From positions 1 through 64,000 of the forward strand of contig JAURJT010000019.1 of NCBI GenBank assembly GCA_030832095.1: a stretch of 64,000 nucleotides of DNA, in the 5' to 3' direction. Source of the DNA: Gammaproteobacteria bacterium (lineage in GTDB: Bacteria; Pseudomonadota; Gammaproteobacteria; Burkholderiales; Burkholderiaceae_B). Below the pieces are notes generated by a model that was not told the origin of the DNA, made no database searches, and saw only the letters and a program-made list of their open reading frames with translations. The position numbers and the translations under genes are program-made. Positions 27,882-37,450 of the stretch are shown here, in pieces (position 1 is the first letter of the stretch; every line of letters begins with the position of its first letter).

Positions 27882-28223
27882 ATGAGCAACCTCATTGCAA
27901 TGATTATCGGATTGCTACTGCTTGTCAGCAATCCAACCAAGACCGAATTTGAAGGTTTTGTCAGCAAACAGATCACCGCAAACATGCCAAGCAAAAATGC
28001 GCCTGGCGATCGTTTTGCAAATCAGCTGATCGGCGGGCTTGTCTCCAAACTCGCCTCTGAGGCGACGCAACGAGACAATTACTATTTGTTATCTGTGTAC
28101 ACAGTTGATTTGGCGATGCTGCGCTTGTTTAAACCCGAGCTACCACCAACAGTCAAAATTATTGGCATCGGGGGGCAGTTCATCCCTATCACCGACAATC
28201 AGATTTTTAAAAAATCCCTTTGA
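27882..28223 (+). CDS. DUF4359-like small membrane-anchored protein
   Basis: A 113-residue protein with an N-terminal hydrophobic stretch (IAMIIGLLLLVSNPT) followed by NPTKTEFEGFVSKQ, the pattern of DUF4359 proteins, and a C-terminal part ending with a predicted beta structure (VKIIGIGGQFIPI). The family has no known function. Close spacing behind malonyl-CoA decarboxylase suggests co-transcription. Convergent with the second RND operon. Confidence 0.7.
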   Translation: MSNLIAMIIGLLLLVSNPTKTEFEGFVSKQITANMPSKNAPGDRFANQLIGGLVSKLASEATQRDNYYLLSVYTVDLAMLRLFKPELPPTVKIIGIGGQFIPITDNQIFKKSL

Positions 28224-28274
28224 GCTCAGGTCCTGAGGGCTAAATCTCGACTCTCGCATCATGGATCTTGGCAA

Positions 28275-29777
28275 TTACGGCTTGGCCACCCAGCCACCGC
28301 CAAGAGCCTTAAACAGATCGACACCGGCTTGCAGGCGAGCCGACCGGTTGATCACAAAGGCCAAGTTCGCCTCGTTGGCAACCCTCTGTGATTCAAGCAC
28401 GTTCAAAAAATCAACGTAGCCCGCTGCGTAACGCAGCGCGGCAAGCTCTTGCGCCTTCGTCGAGGCCTGCACCTGCTGTTGCAAATACTGCTCGGTCTGC
28501 AAGGTCTGCTGCACAGAAATTAAGGCATCGCTGACTTCGCCGAAGGCATTTCGAACAACCTTCACATAGCCGCCTAACGCCTCTTGCTGTTGCGCCTTTG
28601 CATACTCCAAACGCCCCTGCAGCAAGCCGCCTGAAAAAATTGGCTGCAGCAAGCCAATCCCTGCTGACCAAACAGAGCTTTGGTCAGTCAAGAAAGAACT
28701 AAACGACACACTTTGCGCACCAAACAATCCAACTAGAGAGAAGGTTGGAAACAGCCCAGCAGTCGCCACGCCGACCCGAGCGTTTGCCGCCCTTAAGTCT
28801 TGTTCGGCACGATTCACATCAGGTCGCCTTTCGACAACAGTCGAGGGTAGCCCCTCAGGGGGCAAAGGCGGCGCAGGCAACTGACGCACATCGCCCGCAG
28901 CAATCGTTAAATCAAGCTTGCCGGTCAGCACGCCGAGTTGATTTTGCGCAATGGCGCGCTGGCGCGTGACCTCAGACAAGCTAGCCTGCGACGCCGCCAA
29001 AGCAGCTTTGCCTTGGTTAACATCAATCGGTGAGACTAAACCGCCCTGCAGTTTTGCCTCAGCCACTTTGACCGATTCAGTACGCGTACGCACCGAATCT
29101 TTTAGCACCGCAATCTGCGCGTCCAGCGAGCGCAAACGCAAATATAGATTCGACACCAGCGCCGTCACGGTCAGACTGACGCTATCTTTTTCATACTGGC
29201 TGGCCGTTGCCACGGCAGTTGCCGATTCGATATTACGGCGCACCCGCCCCCAGACGTCCAACTCGTACGATGTGAGCAGACCGACCTGCGAGGTGTTGGC
29301 CTGCACGCCAACACCCGACACCGAAACCGACGGCCCCGACGTTGCACGCGTGCCACTCGCCGTCAAATTCAAAGTCGGATATAAGGCAGCACCCGCTTGC
29401 ACTGCCAAAGACTCAGTCATACGAATACGAGCCAGTGCGACCTGAATATCGGCATTATCCTGCCTCGCTGCCTGCACCAGTTGGTTAAGCGTTGCGTCGC
29501 CAAAAAGAGTCCACCACTGCGCATTGACGGGCGACTGTACCGCTCCGCCTGCGAGCGCCGACTCAGGCGCGTTGTACCGAGCGGGCAAAGCAAGGTCTGG
29601 GCGTTGATAGTCGGGGCCAAGTAAGCACCCTGATAGCGATAGCGACACTACAGTCATCAGCAGCGAGCACCGGGCGACGCGCTGCCAAGACATCACGGTC
29701 AAGCGATCTGCAGAGGCATTATCTTTAGGTATTTCAGACGCTGCTGTCTTGCGCAATTGCAACGCACGCTTGGCCAT
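28275..29777 (-). CDS. NodT-family outer membrane factor lipoprotein of the second RND system
   Basis: A roughly 500-residue TolC-like channel with the lipobox LSGC inside a signal sequence (LLMTVVSLSLSGC) and the repeat motif VERRPDVNRAEQDLRAANAR. The ATG at 29777 leaves about 28 extra residues before the signal peptide; a later ATG at 29693 would place the signal at the N-terminus and may be the real start, and a TTG at 29792 would overlap the pump gene. Last gene of the operon. Confidence 0.88.
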   Translation of the reverse strand: MAKRALQLRKTAASEIPKDNASADRLTVMSWQRVARCSLLMTVVSLSLSGCLLGPDYQRPDLALPARYNAPESALAGGAVQSPVNAQWWTLFGDATLNQLVQAARQDNADIQVALARIRMTESLAVQAGAALYPTLNLTASGTRATSGPSVSVSGVGVQANTSQVGLLTSYELDVWGRVRRNIESATAVATASQYEKDSVSLTVTALVSNLYLRLRSLDAQIAVLKDSVRTRTESVKVAEAKLQGGLVSPIDVNQGKAALAASQASLSEVTRQRAIAQNQLGVLTGKLDLTIAAGDVRQLPAPPLPPEGLPSTVVERRPDVNRAEQDLRAANARVGVATAGLFPTFSLVGLFGAQSVSFSSFLTDQSSVWSAGIGLLQPIFSGGLLQGRLEYAKAQQQEALGGYVKVVRNAFGEVSDALISVQQTLQTEQYLQQQVQASTKAQELAALRYAAGYVDFLNVLESQRVANEANLAFVINRSARLQAGVDLFKALGGGWVAKP

Positions 29778-29788
29778 CAAAAAATTCT

Positions 29789-32700
29789 TCAAGATTTTTC
29801 ACCCGTTGCTGAGGCAGACGCATTAGCGCCCGCTTGTGCAGGGTCAGACGCGGGCGCCTGCTTAGTCTGCCTGCGCGACATCCAGGTGAAAAACATCGGG
29901 ACAAAAATTGTGGCAATAAAAGTTGAAGCCAGCATGCCACCAAACACCCCAGTCCCCATCGAGCGGCGAGCAGCAGCCCCAGCGCCCGATGAAATCACTA
30001 GCGGAAACACGCCCAGAATAAACGCCAGCGAAGTCATCACAATCGGTCGAAACCTTTGCCGCGCCGCAGTCAAGGCTGCATCAATATTACTCATCCCTTG
30101 TTGTCGCTTTTGCGAGGCAAACTCGACAATCAAAATGGCATTTTTTGCCGACAACCCAACGAGCACCACCAACCCAATCTGAAAATAAATATCATTCGGC
30201 ATGCCGCGCACCCAGACCGCCAGCAAGGCGCCGAAGAAAGCAAAGGGCACAGCTAGTAGCACCGCAAGCGGTAACGACCAGCGTTCATACTGTGCAGCCA
30301 GAATCAAAAACACCATCAAAATACCAAACACAAAGGCCACGGCTGATGTATTACCGGTGCGAAGTTGCTGATACGCCTGCCCAGCCCACGCCAACTCGTA
30401 GCCTGGCGGCAACGACGCATTCGCGACATCTTGCACCAATTGAATCGCCTCACCCGAGCTCACACCAGAGATTGCATTACCCAGCACTTTGGCGGCTAAA
30501 AATCCGTTAAAGCGCTCGAGCTGCTCGGGCCCAACAATTTGCGTCACTTGAATCAACGCCGACACGGGCACCATGCTGCCGTTATCGGCGCGCACATAGA
30601 TCTGCCCTAGATCGGTTGGTTGGGTGCGATATTGAGCATCAGCCTGCAACTGCACGCGATAGGTTCGACCACTCAAGTTGAAATCATTGACATACAAGGT
30701 GCCCATTGTTGCTTGCAGGCTTAGGTACACCTCAGAAATCGGGATCCCTAGCGACAACACCTTCGCCTCATCGACCTCTACATATAACTGCGGTGCAGTC
30801 GGTCTGAAAAAGGTATTGATGCCAGTGAGCTTGGGCTGGCGTCGCAGCGCCTCGGTAAAACCCGTGACCACCTCGGCCAGTTGTTGCGGAGACGGCTCGA
30901 CTTTAGACTGCACGTAAAACTCAAAGCCACCTGCCGAACCCAGGCCCCGAATCGGCGGCGGATTAAAAACGAGTGCCATACCATCTGGCATGCCCATGCC
31001 TAGCCCGGTAAATTTTTTGGCGAGTTGTTCAGCGCTTTCTGTACGCTGATCCCAGTCTTTAAGCGGGATAAAAATAGTGCCCGCATTTGTCTTAAGACCG
31101 CCACCAATAATGTCATTACCGGCGATCACAAAGACGCGGGCAACACTCGGGTCTTGCACAACTTTTTCTTGAAAAGACTCGCCCGCTTTTTGGGTGCGTT
31201 GCAGGCTGGCGCCGTCAGGCAACACTAACGCACTGATCAAATAACCTTGATCTTCGGCCGGCACAAAGCCGCCGGGCACCAATCTGAACAACACAACCGA
31301 GGCCACAATCACGCTGGCAAACACCGATGCACCCAAAATACGATGATGCAGGGTTTTATCGACCAACTTGGCATAGCCCTCGGTCAGCGAACCAAACGCA
31401 TTGTTAAACCATCTAAAAATTTTAGGCTGAGTATGATTCGGCTTGAGCAACGCACCGCACAAGGCCGGCGTCAGCGTCAGGGCGACTACGCCTGACAGCA
31501 CCACCGAGAGCGCCACGGTGACGGCAAACTGTTGGTACAACTTGCCCGCAATCCCGCCTAAAAACGCCACGGGGATAAACACGGCAGACAGGACCAGCAC
31601 AATGGCGACAACGGCCCCAGACACCTCTCGCATCGCCTCTTCTGCCGCGTCTTTTGGCGCCAAATTGCGCTCGGCCATCAAACGCTCAACGTTTTCAAGT
31701 ACAACAATGGCATCGTCGACCACAATACCAATTGACAACACCATGGCAAACAACGTCAAGGTATTGACTGAAAAACCAAAGACCCACAAACCAGCAAACG
31801 TACCGATCAACGACACCGGTACGGCAATCAAGGGGATCACCGTTGCGCGCCAGTTCTGTAAAAACAAATACACCACTAGAGCAACCAGCAACATTGCCTC
31901 AATGAGCGTGATCACAACCTCTTTAATTGAGGCATCTACAAATTTTGTCGTATCAAAAGGGATGACATAGTCGACGCCAGGCGGAAACTTCTTTTTGATC
32001 TCTTCCATTGAGGCACGCACACGCGTAGCAACATCTAACGCGTTCGCACCCGACTGCAAGAAGATCGCCACAAGAGCCGTGGGCTTACCCACCAAGGTTG
32101 TGAATGCATCGTAATTCGCGGCATCTAGCTCAACGCGAGCGACATCCTTTAAACGCAATACACCGCTTGGCCCACTCGAGCGAATCACAATATCGCCAAA
32201 CTGCTCGGGGGTCACCAAGCGCCCTTTTGCCGTGACCGTGTAGACCAATTGTTGCCCTTGCGGTGCGGGCTCTTGTCCAATTTTTCCGGCAACGTTTTGT
32301 TTGTTTTGGGAAGATACCGCACTGGCGATATCCGTGATGGTCACGCCGAGTTGCGCCATACGATCGGGCTGCAGCCAAATCCGCATCGAATAGTCTTTCG
32401 CCCCTAAAATTTGAGCATCACCCACACCGGGCACACGCTTGAGTTCGTCAAGGACATTCACCAACGCGTAGTTCGACAAATACAACGACGAGAACTCGTT
32501 AGTGGGAGTCGTGAGCGCAGTGACCAATAAAATATCGTTTGAGCGCTTTTGCGCGGTCACGCCAAATTGACGCACGATGTCGGGGAGGCGCGGTTCGGCG
32601 ATCTTGACGCGGTTGTTCACGTTCACCGTCGCAATATCAACGTTGGTGCCCACCTCAAAGGTTGCTGTGATCGTCAGCGTGCCGTTTGATTGCGCTGTCG

Positions 32701-32944
32701 AGTTGAAATACAGCAAATTTTCAACGCCCGAGAGCTGCTCTTCAATCGGCCCAGCGACCGTTCGCGTTAAGGTTTCAGTCGAAGCGCCGGGGTAGTTTGC
32801 GGTGATGATGACCGTAGGTGGCGCGATCGCTGGATACTGTGCAATGGGTAAACCACGTGCCGCCATCAACCCCGCAATCACAATCGTGATCGAAATCACC
32901 CATGAAAAAATCGGGCGATGAATAAAAAAACTAGATAAGCTCAT
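29789..32944 (-). CDS. RND efflux pump of the HAE1/AcrB type
   Basis: A 1051-residue transporter starting MSLSSFFIHRPIFSWV, typical of hydrophobe/amphiphile efflux (HAE1) pumps such as AcrB and MexF. The helix-4 proton-relay Asp pair is at about residues 410-411 (GIVVDDAIVVLENVER), and the C-terminal half repeats the fold (LVVLVGLSAKNAILIVEFA). The C-terminal tail is Ala-rich. It overlaps the adaptor stop by four bases. Likely substrates are hydrophobic toxicants or antibiotics; not decidable here. Confidence 0.93.
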   Translation of the reverse strand: MSLSSFFIHRPIFSWVISITIVIAGLMAARGLPIAQYPAIAPPTVIITANYPGASTETLTRTVAGPIEEQLSGVENLLYFNSTAQSNGTLTITATFEVGTNVDIATVNVNNRVKIAEPRLPDIVRQFGVTAQKRSNDILLVTALTTPTNEFSSLYLSNYALVNVLDELKRVPGVGDAQILGAKDYSMRIWLQPDRMAQLGVTITDIASAVSSQNKQNVAGKIGQEPAPQGQQLVYTVTAKGRLVTPEQFGDIVIRSSGPSGVLRLKDVARVELDAANYDAFTTLVGKPTALVAIFLQSGANALDVATRVRASMEEIKKKFPPGVDYVIPFDTTKFVDASIKEVVITLIEAMLLVALVVYLFLQNWRATVIPLIAVPVSLIGTFAGLWVFGFSVNTLTLFAMVLSIGIVVDDAIVVLENVERLMAERNLAPKDAAEEAMREVSGAVVAIVLVLSAVFIPVAFLGGIAGKLYQQFAVTVALSVVLSGVVALTLTPALCGALLKPNHTQPKIFRWFNNAFGSLTEGYAKLVDKTLHHRILGASVFASVIVASVVLFRLVPGGFVPAEDQGYLISALVLPDGASLQRTQKAGESFQEKVVQDPSVARVFVIAGNDIIGGGLKTNAGTIFIPLKDWDQRTESAEQLAKKFTGLGMGMPDGMALVFNPPPIRGLGSAGGFEFYVQSKVEPSPQQLAEVVTGFTEALRRQPKLTGINTFFRPTAPQLYVEVDEAKVLSLGIPISEVYLSLQATMGTLYVNDFNLSGRTYRVQLQADAQYRTQPTDLGQIYVRADNGSMVPVSALIQVTQIVGPEQLERFNGFLAAKVLGNAISGVSSGEAIQLVQDVANASLPPGYELAWAGQAYQQLRTGNTSAVAFVFGILMVFLILAAQYERWSLPLAVLLAVPFAFFGALLAVWVRGMPNDIYFQIGLVVLVGLSAKNAILIVEFASQKRQQGMSNIDAALTAARQRFRPIVMTSLAFILGVFPLVISSGAGAAARRSMGTGVFGGMLASTFIATIFVPMFFTWMSRRQTKQAPASDPAQAGANASASATGEKS

Positions 32945-34218
32945 TTGCCCGCTCTGGCATTGGCCGTATTCATTGTTGTATCAAGCGGGATCACAGTCGG
33001 CGCGACGACAGCGCCTGGCCGAATCTTGATGATCTGATTGACCACCACGCGATCACCCGGTTTTAAGCCTGCGCGCACAATCCAATTTTTACCCCACCAC
33101 GTTCCCATGCTTAAGGGAGTTGGTACAACCTTGTTATCAGCACCGATTGTCCAAACCATAAAGCCACGTTCGTTTTGAATCACTGCAGCCTGAGGCACAA
33201 GGTAAACGTTTTCTTGCTTGCCGGTCGTTAAGCGTATCTTTAAAAACTGACCGGGCAAAATCTGATGACTAGGGTTTGGAAACTCAGCACGCATTTGCTG
33301 CGTGCCCAACTTAGGGTCAATAAACGTCGACAAAAAATTGAGCTTGCCCGGCTGTTCATAGACTTTGCCATTCGGCAGAAGCAACTCGACCCCAGTCGCT
33401 TGGGTCGGATCAAGGCGCCCGCCTGGCAACTGCGAGGTGTCACTCGCAGAGAGCCCAAAGCGTACCCAGATCGGATTGATTTGATAAATGGAGGTAAGCA
33501 AGCTGCCATCGATTGTCGTGGTAATCAGGCTGCCTTCTGACCGTAGTGCACGGCCCGAGATGCCAGAAACCGGCGCTGTCACTGTTGACCATGACAGATT
33601 CAGCTGGGTTGCTTTGAGATTGGCTTGCGCGACTTCGTTTGCCGAGGTGGCATCGTCAAACTCTTTGCGGCTCACGGCCTGCTGGCTAAACAAGCCTTTG
33701 AGTCGCGCAGCTTCGCGCTCTGTTTGTTTGGCGCGCGCTTGAGACTCCTCAAGCGCGTTTTTGAATGACTCGGGATCAAGCTGAAACAAGGGCTGACCGG
33801 CGGTGACAGCGCTGCCTTCTTCGTACAGGCGTTTAACCAAAATACCGCCGACGCGCGCACGTACCTCAGTCTCTTTGGCGCCTTCGGCCTGCGCGGTGAT
33901 TTCTAGAATGTTGGGTAGTGTGATGGGTGTGGCTTCGATGACTGAGACGGGTAAGGCGGGAGGGGCGCCCGCGCCCCCCTGCGCGAAAGCGGTTGCGCTC
34001 AGCAATACAGACACCATAGCGAGCCCCAGTGCACGCCTGACAAAGCGTACTGGGGTCCGAATCGCGAGCACAACGCCAAACAACGAACTGCGCCCAGGCA
34101 AAGCCATGGCAAGCTTGGTAGAGGCGGACATCGCTTCGCTCGGAGACTCTTGACCTGTCAACATACTGACTAATTTGACCCCGCGCAGATTATTCTTCGT
34201 GCAGACCGCCTGACTCAT
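32941..34218 (-). CDS. RND periplasmic adaptor of the second system
   Basis: A 425-residue HlyD/AcrA-type adaptor. The N-terminus is unusually long: about 60 residues precede the hydrophobic export segment (RALGLAMVSVLLSATAFAQ). The lipoyl halves (EVRARVGGILVKRLYEEGS and VTAPVSGISGRALRSEGSL) flank an alpha-hairpin, followed by beta-barrel and C-terminal domains. ATG at 34218 has an AGGAAA ribosome-binding site; later in-frame ATGs could be the true start. First gene of the operon; no regulator gene is adjacent. Confidence 0.9.
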   Translation of the reverse strand: MSQAVCTKNNLRGVKLVSMLTGQESPSEAMSASTKLAMALPGRSSLFGVVLAIRTPVRFVRRALGLAMVSVLLSATAFAQGGAGAPPALPVSVIEATPITLPNILEITAQAEGAKETEVRARVGGILVKRLYEEGSAVTAGQPLFQLDPESFKNALEESQARAKQTEREAARLKGLFSQQAVSRKEFDDATSANEVAQANLKATQLNLSWSTVTAPVSGISGRALRSEGSLITTTIDGSLLTSIYQINPIWVRFGLSASDTSQLPGGRLDPTQATGVELLLPNGKVYEQPGKLNFLSTFIDPKLGTQQMRAEFPNPSHQILPGQFLKIRLTTGKQENVYLVPQAAVIQNERGFMVWTIGADNKVVPTPLSMGTWWGKNWIVRAGLKPGDRVVVNQIIKIRPGAVVAPTVIPLDTTMNTANARAGK

Positions 34219-34323
34219 TGCGCTTTCCTAAACTTGTATAGCCTTCCATTCTATACGGGTTAACCCATAGATGCGTAAAACCATCCCCAATTGAAAGAAT
34301 ACTCGTTGAATGAAAGAGAGCAA

Positions 34324-34379
34324 CCCTTGACCAAGAACTCGGCATCCCGAGCCGAGGTGAGGGGTTGCCTGGCCAAGGG
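34324..34379. terminator. Nested inverted repeat after the dehydrogenase gene
   Basis: An imperfect outer stem (CCCTTGACC with GGCCAAGGG) encloses a perfect 5-bp hairpin (CTCGG/CCGAG, loop catc). It lies between the end of the dehydrogenase-like gene and the RND operon start, where a terminator would be expected; no T-run is seen. Confidence 0.35.
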
Positions 34380-34394
34380 TGGGTAATCTCAGGG

Positions 34395-35480
34395 CTATTT
34401 AAGCTGGTGACAAATCTCGGTCGTTACCTCAGAACAAGACGCCAAACCACCTAAATCTCGCGGGATTGCCTTGCCAGTTGCCAAGGTCGCCTCAACGGCG
34501 CGTTCGATACGCTCTGCGGCGGTAATTAAGCTGGCGTCGTTGTGTCGATCGCCTAGCCAGCGCAACATAAACGAGCCCGACAAGATCGTTGCCAGGGGGC
34601 TGGCGATATTTTGACCCGCAATATCTGGCGCCGAGCCGTGCGCACCCTGAAACAGACCATGGTTGTCACCCAACTCACCCGAGGGCGCAATCCCCATACC
34701 GCCAACCGTGGCCGCACCCAAATCCGAAATAATGTCGCCAAACATGTTTTCAGCCACGATCACGTCATAAAACTCAGGCCGTTTGACAAGGTGCACCGTA
34801 ATCGCATCGACGTAGGCGTAATCAATCGCCACATCGGGATAGTCTTGGGCGACTTCATCGCATACTGATCTAAAGAAAGCGTAGCTACGCAAAATATTGG
34901 CCTTATCGCACACCGTCATGCGACGTACGCGGTCAGACGGGGCCCCGTTGCGCTTACGCGATAACTCAAAGGCAAATTTGGCGATACGCGAAACGCCCTT
35001 GCGAGTGAGCACCAAGGTGTCGGTGGCAACCTCACCACGCAACAGCACGCCTGCGCCCCGACTCGCATAAAGGCCTTCAGTGTTTTCGCGCACGATGATG
35101 TAATCGATATCGCCTGACTGCCGATTTTTGAGTGGCGAAAAATCAGCCTGATATAAACGAATCGGCCGCACATTGGCATAGAGATCAAGCTTAAAACGCA
35201 GTTGCAGATGCAAGTCGTTGCCCACCTCTGTACCGTCGGGGTAAGTCACGCTTGGCAAGCCTGCCGCCCCATGCAAAATCGCGTGCGACGTATTGCAGGC
35301 ATCAAAGGTCTCTTGAGGCAACACCTGACCCGTTTTAACGTAATGCGATGCCCCGCCCGGAAACTGATTGAAAGACAGTAGATTTGAGCCAAGCGCCTCT
35401 TTTAAGACGGTGACCGTTGCTGCGCAAACCTCGGGGCCAATGCCATCGCCTTCGATGGTTGCAATGTCGTACGTTGCCAT
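34395..35480 (-). CDS. Isocitrate/isopropylmalate dehydrogenase-family enzyme
   Basis: A 361-residue beta-decarboxylating dehydrogenase. Family motifs include the N-terminal IEGDGIGPEV, the substrate loop IVRENTEGLYASRGAG, the metal/cofactor Asp in AENMFGDIISDLGAA and the NAD-site GAHGSAPDIAGQNIASP. It does not fit a standard leuB or icd context (no leuCD nearby), so it may act on isopropylmalate, isocitrate, tartrate or a related 2-hydroxy acid. A strong ribosome-binding site (AGGAGA) lies 4 bases before the ATG. An IS200/IS605-type remnant ends only about 30-50 bases upstream, on the same strand as tnpB, and may have replaced or disturbed its promoter. Confidence 0.85.
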   Translation of the reverse strand: MATYDIATIEGDGIGPEVCAATVTVLKEALGSNLLSFNQFPGGASHYVKTGQVLPQETFDACNTSHAILHGAAGLPSVTYPDGTEVGNDLHLQLRFKLDLYANVRPIRLYQADFSPLKNRQSGDIDYIIVRENTEGLYASRGAGVLLRGEVATDTLVLTRKGVSRIAKFAFELSRKRNGAPSDRVRRMTVCDKANILRSYAFFRSVCDEVAQDYPDVAIDYAYVDAITVHLVKRPEFYDVIVAENMFGDIISDLGAATVGGMGIAPSGELGDNHGLFQGAHGSAPDIAGQNIASPLATILSGSFMLRWLGDRHNDASLITAAERIERAVEATLATGKAIPRDLGGLASCSEVTTEICHQLK

Positions 35481-35526
35481 GCGTTCTCCTGAAATCCGCA
35501 GTTATGCACCAAAATGGATGAGTTCT

Positions 35527-35556
35527 CCCACCGCTAAGCCGTAGCTGTTGCGGGGG
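35527..35556 (-). other. Putative right end / guide-RNA-scaffold hairpin of the IS200/IS605-type element
   Basis: Just at the 3' end of tnpB, read on the minus strand, CCCCCGC can pair with GCGGTGGG (one mismatch) around a loop containing a second stem (GCTA/TAGC, 35533-35545), and a GGGAGAACTCA-like tail follows. This is the place and general shape of the TnpB-associated RNA and the transposase-recognised right-end hairpin in IS200/IS605 elements. The assignment is by position and folding by eye. Confidence 0.4.
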
Positions 35557-36973
35557 TTTCTTGGGTCAACGACCAATGCGCTGGGGTGTTGCCACTCAAA
35601 CGACTTACCTCGGTCTCACCAAGCGTAGATGACACGGATGTCACCGGTTCGGAGATTACCTCACCTACCTTGTTTTTTAGGATTCCACACTTCTTACTCT
35701 TTTTTTGCACACAGGCACCACTGAGCACCAACCGCACACCGCGATTGGCGATGACAGTTGCGGCATTATAGTCAGCATGGCCTGTGTAATTGCAGCGTTG
35801 GCAGACAAACTCGGCTTGGGAAACTCGGTTGTCTGAATGGGTGTGACCGCACGCGGCACACTCCTGCGAAGAATAGAAGGCTGGCACTTCGATTGCGAGC
35901 TTGCCCGATCTGCGAGATTTGTAGCCCAGAAACTCTTTGGTTTTGCCCCACGTTGAGGCAAGAATGGCTTTGTTTAACCCTGACTTGGCTGCAGCGCCGT
36001 TCTTTATCCAATGCCCTTGCTCATCCTGTTTGGGCTTGGCACGCTTAGTCATATTCGCAACCTTGAGCGCCTCAAACACAAACAATTTGTAGCGCGGATC
36101 AGTTGCCAGATTAAAGCTGGTCTTGTGCGCCACATCCCGGCGCACGTCAGCGCCATAACGCTGATAGCGCGCCACCTTGCGTTTAGCCTTTGCCCAGTTC
36201 TTTGAACCTTTGGTGCGCCGCGCCTGACGGCGCTGCCAGCGCTTCTGGTAGCGTTCGTGAGCGAGCAGGCGCTTGCCCTGGATGGCCGTAAACCCAAACT
36301 TCTAACCATCGCTTGTGGCCAATGGAATATTCACCCCGCGGTCAAGCCCTACTGTCACAGCAGCCAACTCACTTTCGGTAAACTGCATCAGGTATTCGGT
36401 AGTCTCCTGCACACTGGGCTCAGGTACGCCATCGTCGTAGTTGAACGACACATGCCAGCGCCCGGCGTGGATGCTGATATGGATCGATGCAGCGGGTTTG
36501 AAATCCTTGTGGGCGGTGAGCTTGATCTGGCCCAGCGCAAACTTGGGTGTGCCGATATGCAGCATGTGGGTGCTGATCTCACCCGTGTCTTTGTCCACCA
36601 CAGGCTTGAAGGTAAAGAGTTCACTAGTGATCCACACCGACTGCTGGCCGGTCTTGCGATGAATGGCGGGCCTGCCTGCCAGCTTGGAGAAGTAGCGACC
36701 GTAGGCCTGTTTCCATAGCACCGCGCCGTTGCGCAGAATCTGCGATGGCACATTGCCTAGCCAAGGAGTCTGTTCGGTCTTGAAGTGGCTGTACTGCTGA
36801 TCGATGGGTGCGAACGCTCCAGCGTGGTTCAGTGACTGACGCGCAAAGCGTCTGAAATACCGATCCTCGCCCACCTTGGCGTTGTAGATGAAGCGCTGGC
36901 AGCCGATCCAGGCAAGCAATGTATGGGCTTGCGCGGGTGTTGGGTAACAACGGAGTCGGTTGCCGATTTGCAT
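35534..36973 (-). pseudogene. tnpB: TnpB (OrfB) RNA-guided nuclease-type gene interrupted by one in-frame stop
   Basis: The two open frames 36302-36973 and 35534-36175 are in the same frame, separated only by a TAG at 36302-36304; together they make a 479-codon TnpB. All hallmark residues are kept: RuvC-I Asp in VGLDRGVNIP, RuvC-II Glu in FVFEALKVANM, the zinc finger CAAC...CQRC, and RuvC-III Asp in HADYNAA. The stop falls shortly after SDG of the RuvC-I strand, where families usually continue; a CAG-to-TAG change would explain it. Because the rest of the frame is undamaged the mutation may be recent, or the stop may be read through. Start ATG at 36973. Divergent from a damaged tnpA. Confidence 0.88.
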
Positions 36974-37010
36974 ACTGGTATTATGTACAGTATTACGCTA
37001 AGAAGCAAGT

Positions 37011-37281
37011 ATGGAAATGACTAACCGATCGACTTCACATGCAGTATTTAACCTCAAGCTGCACAGCGTGTTTGGGACGAGAAATAGTTGGCGGCGTAGG
37101 CGGCGCGACGCTCGCGACGGTGCGGGCGTATGTCGATGCGCAAGGTACCGAAGAACATGCTAGAAAGAACGGCAAGGCGCTTAAAGAGGCACCGTTCGCT
37201 AGACTCCACCCTGGCTTGCGCCCAAAGTGGGGAATGCGCTCACAATGGTTCAATTATTTTTTTATAAGTGTCTGTTTTTAA
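37011..37281 (+). pseudogene. tnpA: Internally deleted TnpA (IS200-type Y1 transposase) remnant
   Basis: From ATG 37011 the frame gives an N-terminus like IS200 transposases (STSHAVFNLKLHSVF), and from about 37075 a different frame gives a typical TnpA C-terminus (GGVGGATLATVRAYVDAQG, then a charged tail to about 37190). About 100 residues between, including the HUH metal-binding motif and probably the catalytic Tyr, are missing and the two parts are out of frame. So the gene is dead. Divergent from tnpB, as in IS605-type elements. Confidence 0.65.
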
Positions 37282-37414
37282 GAATCGAACTAAACATGCA
37301 CCAACCTCGTACTAAGTCGAGTTAAGATACGCCGTCAATTTTCACGGTTTTGATGCACGGTACTGTTTGAATCCACCAGAACCGATACCTTAACAGTATC
37401 GCTTGAAGATTGAA

Positions 37415-37436
37415 CGCCTCGGACAGGCGATTTTTT
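37415..37436 (+). terminator. Intrinsic terminator immediately before amtB
   Basis: A perfect 5-bp GC-rich stem (CGCCT/AGGCG) with a 5-base loop is followed by ATTTTTT. It ends 14 bases before the amtB ATG and just before its ribosome-binding site (CGGAG). A second hairpin (CGATAC/GTATCG, 37383-37407... stem halves at 37383-37388 and 37396-37401) lies directly upstream. Either it insulates amtB from the transposon side, or it is part of an attenuator in the amtB leader. Confidence 0.6.
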
Positions 37437-37450
37437 GACTCGGAGCCAAA

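Larger units (their letters stand above)
35510..37250. mobile_element. Decayed IS200/IS605-family element
   Basis: Divergent tnpA remnant and tnpB pseudogene define the body. One end is placed near 35510-35525, just past the hairpin after tnpB. The other is near 37250, where a stem (CCAC...GTGG, within 37201-37235) and a CTCAC lie after the tnpA tail. Exact ends are approximate because this family makes no inverted repeats or target duplications. Confidence 0.65.
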
